Part shown: in pieces, positions 6,263 through 8,859 of the stretch | Position numbering within the stretch: the stretch's first letter is position 1 | How the letters are laid out: each line of letters starts with the position of its first letter | Origin: QGNO01 sp964493125 | GTDB taxonomy: Bacteria > Chloroflexota > Dehalococcoidia > Lucifugimonadales > QGNO01 | NCBI GenBank assembly: GCA_964493125.1 | Contig: CAZBMS010000059.1 | Location: forward strand, 1 to 8,859 | Direction of reading: 5' to 3' | DNA: 8,859 nucleotides | Made by a program: the position numbers and the translations under genes | Notes under the pieces: model-generated | The model's database searches: none | What the model was told of the DNA's origin: nothing | Seen by the model: the letters and a program-made list of their open reading frames with translations, nothing else

Positions 6263-7204
6263 CTAGCTCCCTTCAAAGAATCGTTTTACGTTGTCCTCAT
6301 TTAGAGCTACAACATTTTCTTCTGATACCCCTAACTCTATAAGTCTGGGCAAGACGTGACGCTTTATGAATAGATATCCGTCCGGATTCCTGTCCCATCT
6401 AGCGGTCCTCTCCTCAACATTCCCTCTGTGCTGTCTCAGGTTAAAGTCATGAGACAGCATTATTCGGTTACCATAACCTTCATCTATGAGTTGTTTGATT
6501 ACAAGAGTGCGTGTTTCCCAGTCTGGCTCGGAGCCTGGAAAGTGATCTAGCCCCAACCAAACTCCCTGGTCGACCAATCCTTTTAGGTAACCTGTGTCTG
6601 TGGTGTCATTACTGTGGCCGATACACACGCGGTTTAGGTCAACACCTTCTTCCTTAAATATCTGAACTTGTTCATTTCCTACGAAAGTTGGGGAGAAGGT
6701 ATGTGTAAGAATTGGGACTCCTGTTTCGAGTTGCGCTCTTGCAACCGCTCTGCTTACTGATTCAAATCTTTCCGTTATCCCCTCTTTGTCAGTAGCCAAC
6801 TTAATTACCCCGGCTTTGATCCCGGTGCCTTCTATTCCCTCTAGTACTTCACGGACGTATAGAGGTGCGATGAAATCAGGATTTGTACCTACGAACTCAC
6901 GTGGTGGGACTAACCAACTACCGGTGGTAGTAATAATGTTCACTTTGCTGTTTTTTGAAACCTCCTTTAGCAAAAGTACGTCCCTCCCCAAGTCGAAAGG
7001 TGCCATATCTATAATGGTGGAGATACCTTCAGTATTAGATTCTGAGAGATGGGTAATTGCAGAGGCAATAGTACCCTCCCGATCTATGAAATCTGGGTAT
7101 ACCTCTTTTAGCCCTGCTGATGTACTAAGGACATGTTCGTGCACCAAAGTGTATCCTAATTCTGAGCTATCTATTGGTCCTAGAACTGTGTTCACTGTAG
7201 TCAT
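6263..7204 (-). CDS. Phosphotriesterase-family metal-dependent hydrolase (amidohydrolase superfamily, lactonase-like)
   Basis: TIM-barrel hydrolase of the PTE family; characterised relatives include phosphotriesterases, quorum-sensing and sugar lactonases, and resiniferatoxin-binding-like proteins. The binuclear metal site is complete: His22 and His24 in HEH, bridging Lys135 in GVIKLAT, His168 in THT, His197 in GHS and Asp253 in LSHD. The C-terminus has NVKRFF where relatives often have NPxRLF. I place the start at ATG 7204 (313 residues) because GAGGTG lies five bases before it. A GTG at 7210 would add two residues but is itself part of that ribosome binding site. The gene is first in a unit with the Ldh_2 dehydrogenase. 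Lactone or ester hydrolysis is more plausible than phosphotriester hydrolysis in this setting, but this is inference. Confidence 0.9.
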   Translation of the reverse strand: MTTVNTVLGPIDSSELGYTLVHEHVLSTSAGLKEVYPDFIDREGTIASAITHLSESNTEGISTIIDMAPFDLGRDVLLLKEVSKNSKVNIITTTGSWLVPPREFVGTNPDFIAPLYVREVLEGIEGTGIKAGVIKLATDKEGITERFESVSRAVARAQLETGVPILTHTFSPTFVGNEQVQIFKEEGVDLNRVCIGHSNDTTDTGYLKGLVDQGVWLGLDHFPGSEPDWETRTLVIKQLIDEGYGNRIMLSHDFNLRQHRGNVEERTARWDRNPDGYLFIKRHVLPRLIELGVSEENVVALNEDNVKRFFEGS

Positions 7205-7213
7205 GATCACCTC
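7205..7213 (-). promoter_or_regulatory. Ribosome binding site deciding the ATG start of the PTE-family gene
   Basis: Minus-strand GAGGTG (forward CACCTC, 7208-7213) with GAGG five bases before ATG at 7204. The alternative GTG start at 7210 overlaps this site and is therefore unlikely. Confidence 0.6.
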
Positions 7214-7254
7214 ACTATTTTTCTGCGACGTTAATTAGTAGACCATACTACAAA

Positions 7255-7283
7255 TTGCAACTTCTCATAAGACTCATTAACAT
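7255..7283 (+). promoter_or_regulatory. Candidate promoter for the coaE-MBL unit
   Basis: TTGCAA (7255-7260) and TAACAT (7278-7283) are 17 bases apart, each matching the sigma70 consensus at four of six positions. Transcription would start near 7290, about 24 bases before the ATG at 7314. TTGCAA is self-complementary, so it could also serve a minus-strand promoter for the PTE gene, but the -10 on that strand is poor. Confidence 0.35.
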
Positions 7284-7301
7284 GCACCTGAGACATTTCA
7301 T

Positions 7302-7307
7302 AAGGAG
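7302..7307 (+). promoter_or_regulatory. Ribosome binding site deciding the ATG start of coaE
   Basis: AAGGAG ends six bases before ATG at 7314. A TTG at 7308 abuts the site directly and is too close to be used. Confidence 0.65.
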
Positions 7308-7313
7308 TTGGGT

Positions 7314-7979
7314 ATGCCGCTGGTCATAGGAGTTACTGGATCTATTGCTACTGGGAAGACGTTGGTATGTGAAACTCTGGTGGGTCTGGGTGCTGTGCAT
7401 TGTGATGTAGATAAGTTAGTACACCGGATGTATGATCCTGGCAAGCCTGCTTTTGACAGGATTGTCGCTATCTTTGGAGAGGACGTTATAGGCGAGGATG
7501 GCTATATTAATCGGCGAACTCTAGGGGGGAAAGTATTCGGTGACGCTGATAAGATGAATAGTTTAACTGAAGCAATTGGAGACATGACTGCAGAGGTGCG
7601 TAAACAGGTAGAGTCCTGGCGCAATGATTTGAAGGATGATGACACAGCGGTTCTCGAAGCCGTTAATTATGTAGAAAGAGGCCACGGCCAATGGTGCGAT
7701 GTTACCTGGCTGATCGCAAATTATGAAGACACTGCCAGATCCAGATTGATGAAGAGGAATAATTTGTCTGCAGAAGATGCTAATCAAAGACTTGCTAGTC
7801 AAGTATCATGGGAGACTCGTGAGCCGGCCTCTGATCTTGTTATCCATAACAATGGTTCAGAAGAAGAATTGGTAGGTAAAGTAAGAGATGAATATCTCAA
7901 AGTTAGAGCCCTTTTTGATAAAGGCGAACTTCCTGTTACTAGGTTTCATGGGTGGTGGGAGATAAATAGGACTTATTAA
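7314..7979 (+). CDS. coaE: Dephospho-CoA kinase, divergent
   Basis: Catalyses the last step of CoA synthesis, ATP-dependent 3'-phosphorylation of dephospho-CoA, in the cytosol. It has 221 residues from the ATG chosen by its ribosome binding site. The P-loop GVTGSIATGKT lies at 6-16. CDVDKLVH (30-37) corresponds to the family's DADxxxH, FGEDVI..DGYINRRTL and VF (54-75) to the FG...DG.idR..L motif, and RLMKRNNLSAEDANQRLASQ (144-163) to the RxxxRxxxsxexaxxRxxxQ lid. DLVIHNNGS (174-182) is the usual late motif. Two conserved features are altered: the His-Pro after the L-x-x-LE/L helix is Gly-Asp (89-90), and the E-x-PLL-x-E stretch reads EAVNYVE (115-121). The C-terminus has an extra Trp/Arg-rich tail after about residue 200. 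It precedes the MBL gene by 33 bases. CoaE is the best call; a paralogue with another small substrate is possible. Confidence 0.82.
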   Translation: MPLVIGVTGSIATGKTLVCETLVGLGAVHCDVDKLVHRMYDPGKPAFDRIVAIFGEDVIGEDGYINRRTLGGKVFGDADKMNSLTEAIGDMTAEVRKQVESWRNDLKDDDTAVLEAVNYVERGHGQWCDVTWLIANYEDTARSRLMKRNNLSAEDANQRLASQVSWETREPASDLVIHNNGSEEELVGKVRDEYLKVRALFDKGELPVTRFHGWWEINRTY

Positions 7980-8012
7980 AACGGTGTAATTGAGATAGAG
8001 GAACTTAACTAA

Positions 8013-8843
8013 ATGACCCAGATATCTGAGCATGTTTACAGATTTTTTATAGAGGAGCCGATAGAAGGATTCGGCTTAATGCATGCAGGTGGTACAAACA
8101 TATATTTTGTTGGTGATCCCGACGAAGAGATGGTTTTGCTAGATACCGGTGAGCACTACCGCGATTGGACACAGGGAATCTTGAATTACTATGAGGAGTT
8201 AGGCAGTCCTAGGATAAGTGCGATACTAATAACACATGGTCATGGTGATCATATAGGTGGGTCAGACCGACTTCAGGAGGCTATGAATTCCCCTGTTAGA
8301 TGCCATCCAAGCTTGGCGCCAAGGCTGGAGAAAATGCTTGGGCGCGAATCGGTTAAGAAGCTTAAATCTAGGGAACTTATAAAAACTGGCGGAGGTGCAA
8401 CCCTAAGGGCTTTATTCACACCCGGACATGAAATAGATCACACATGCTACTATCTCGCTCAAGATAAAGTCATGTTCACTGGGGACACAGTATTGGGGGG
8501 ATCCTCTTCTTCAGTAAGAGACCTCTCCAGTTACATGCAATCCTTACAGTTGCTGGTTAGTTTTGAAGCAGACAAAGTTTTTCCGGCCCACGGCACGTTG
8601 GTTGAAAATGGGACAGATTATATAAGGCAGTACATCGAACATCGACAACAAAGAGAGAAACAGGTAGTAGCAGCTTTGAGTGCGGGCCACACAGACGTTT
8701 ATGCAATCGTAGAGTACGTTTATCCTAAGGATCTGAAGGCGGGTTTGAAAGAGGCTGCGGCTCGTAACGTACGAACTCATTTACACAAACTTGTGGTGGA
8801 GGGAGTAGCTAGGCAAACGGAGGCTGAATATTCCCTAGCTTAG
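8013..8843 (+). CDS. MBL-fold metallohydrolase with C-terminal winged helix, LACTB2-like
   Basis: Metallo-beta-lactamase-fold hydrolase of the LACTB2/glyoxalase-II-like branch, 276 residues. The zinc site is intact: THGHGDH at 74-80 (His75, His77, Asp79, His80), His139 in TPGHEIDH, Asp158 in FTGDTVLGG and His193 in PAHG. The segment DLSSYMQSLQLL, the HRQQREKQV helix after YIEH and the closing about 60 residues (RTHLHKLVVEGVAR) match the LACTB2-type layout, with a small C-terminal winged-helix domain. Human LACTB2 is a single-stranded-RNA endonuclease, while most bacterial relatives are uncharacterised and could act on thioesters or other esters. The ATG at 8013 follows GAGGAA with a rather long spacing of about eleven bases. 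Second gene of the coaE unit, ending 16 bases before the right edge. Confidence 0.88.
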   Translation: MTQISEHVYRFFIEEPIEGFGLMHAGGTNIYFVGDPDEEMVLLDTGEHYRDWTQGILNYYEELGSPRISAILITHGHGDHIGGSDRLQEAMNSPVRCHPSLAPRLEKMLGRESVKKLKSRELIKTGGGATLRALFTPGHEIDHTCYYLAQDKVMFTGDTVLGGSSSSVRDLSSYMQSLQLLVSFEADKVFPAHGTLVENGTDYIRQYIEHRQQREKQVVAALSAGHTDVYAIVEYVYPKDLKAGLKEAAARNVRTHLHKLVVEGVARQTEAEYSLA

Positions 8844-8859
8844 CCTACTCTGATTGGCT

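Noticed and set aside
6786..7238. Open frame of 150 codons on the + strand across the PTE-family gene
   Set aside because: It is an antisense shadow: the opposite strand encodes a protein with all metal-ligand motifs, and this frame has no family features.
2515..7979. A CoA biosynthesis cluster formed by the PanE-like reductase and coaE
   Set aside because: The two genes lie in different transcription units about 3.7 kb apart, with no panB, panC, coaBC or coaD between them. The reductase sits with a permease.

Overview
The window looks like ordinary bacterial chromosome from a free-living heterotroph. Coding density is high, base composition is moderately AT-leaning, and genes sit in short two- or three-gene strand runs with clear Shine-Dalgarno sites and regular TTG starts. 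The enzyme mix is a transporter plus non-phosphorylated small-molecule catabolic enzymes: a PTE-family amidohydrolase, an Ldh_2-type dehydrogenase, a ketopantoate-reductase-like enzyme, an MBL hydrolase and an alpha/beta hydrolase. This resembles the catabolic repertoire of marine SAR202-type Chloroflexota. That taxonomic guess is inference from gene style only; there is no rRNA or other marker here.

Layout from left to right. (1) The 3' part of an alpha/beta hydrolase runs off the left edge on the + strand. (2) A minus-strand unit reads leftward from a promoter near 3600: a PanE/ApbA-family reductase, an LctP-type lactate/glycolate permease, and a 53-residue, probably two-helix membrane protein at 676-837. 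The small gene starts with TTG behind a good ribosome binding site. (3) A 267-bp divergent spacer (3571-3837) holds that promoter, a perfect 15-bp dyad over its -35 box, and a second palindrome resembling LacI-family operators. (4) A 12-helix MFS transporter lies on the + strand. (5) A second minus-strand unit holds a PTE-family metal-dependent hydrolase followed by an Ldh_2-family dehydrogenase. The convergent junction with the MFS gene carries a long hairpin. (6) A + strand pair begins at 7314: a divergent dephospho-CoA kinase (coaE) and an LACTB2-like metallo-beta-lactamase-fold hydrolase.

How it may fit together (inference): uptake of small carboxylates by the permease and the MFS carrier, opening of a lactone or similar ring by the PTE-family enzyme, and NAD(P)-linked interconversion of 2-hydroxy and 2-oxo acids by the Ldh_2 and PanE-like enzymes. 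No substrate can be named from the sequence. I see no tRNA, rRNA, CRISPR array, insertion sequence, attachment site or phage gene. The least routine items are the small membrane protein behind the permease, the structured regulatory DNA upstream of the reductase operon, and the coaE that lacks two usually conserved motifs.
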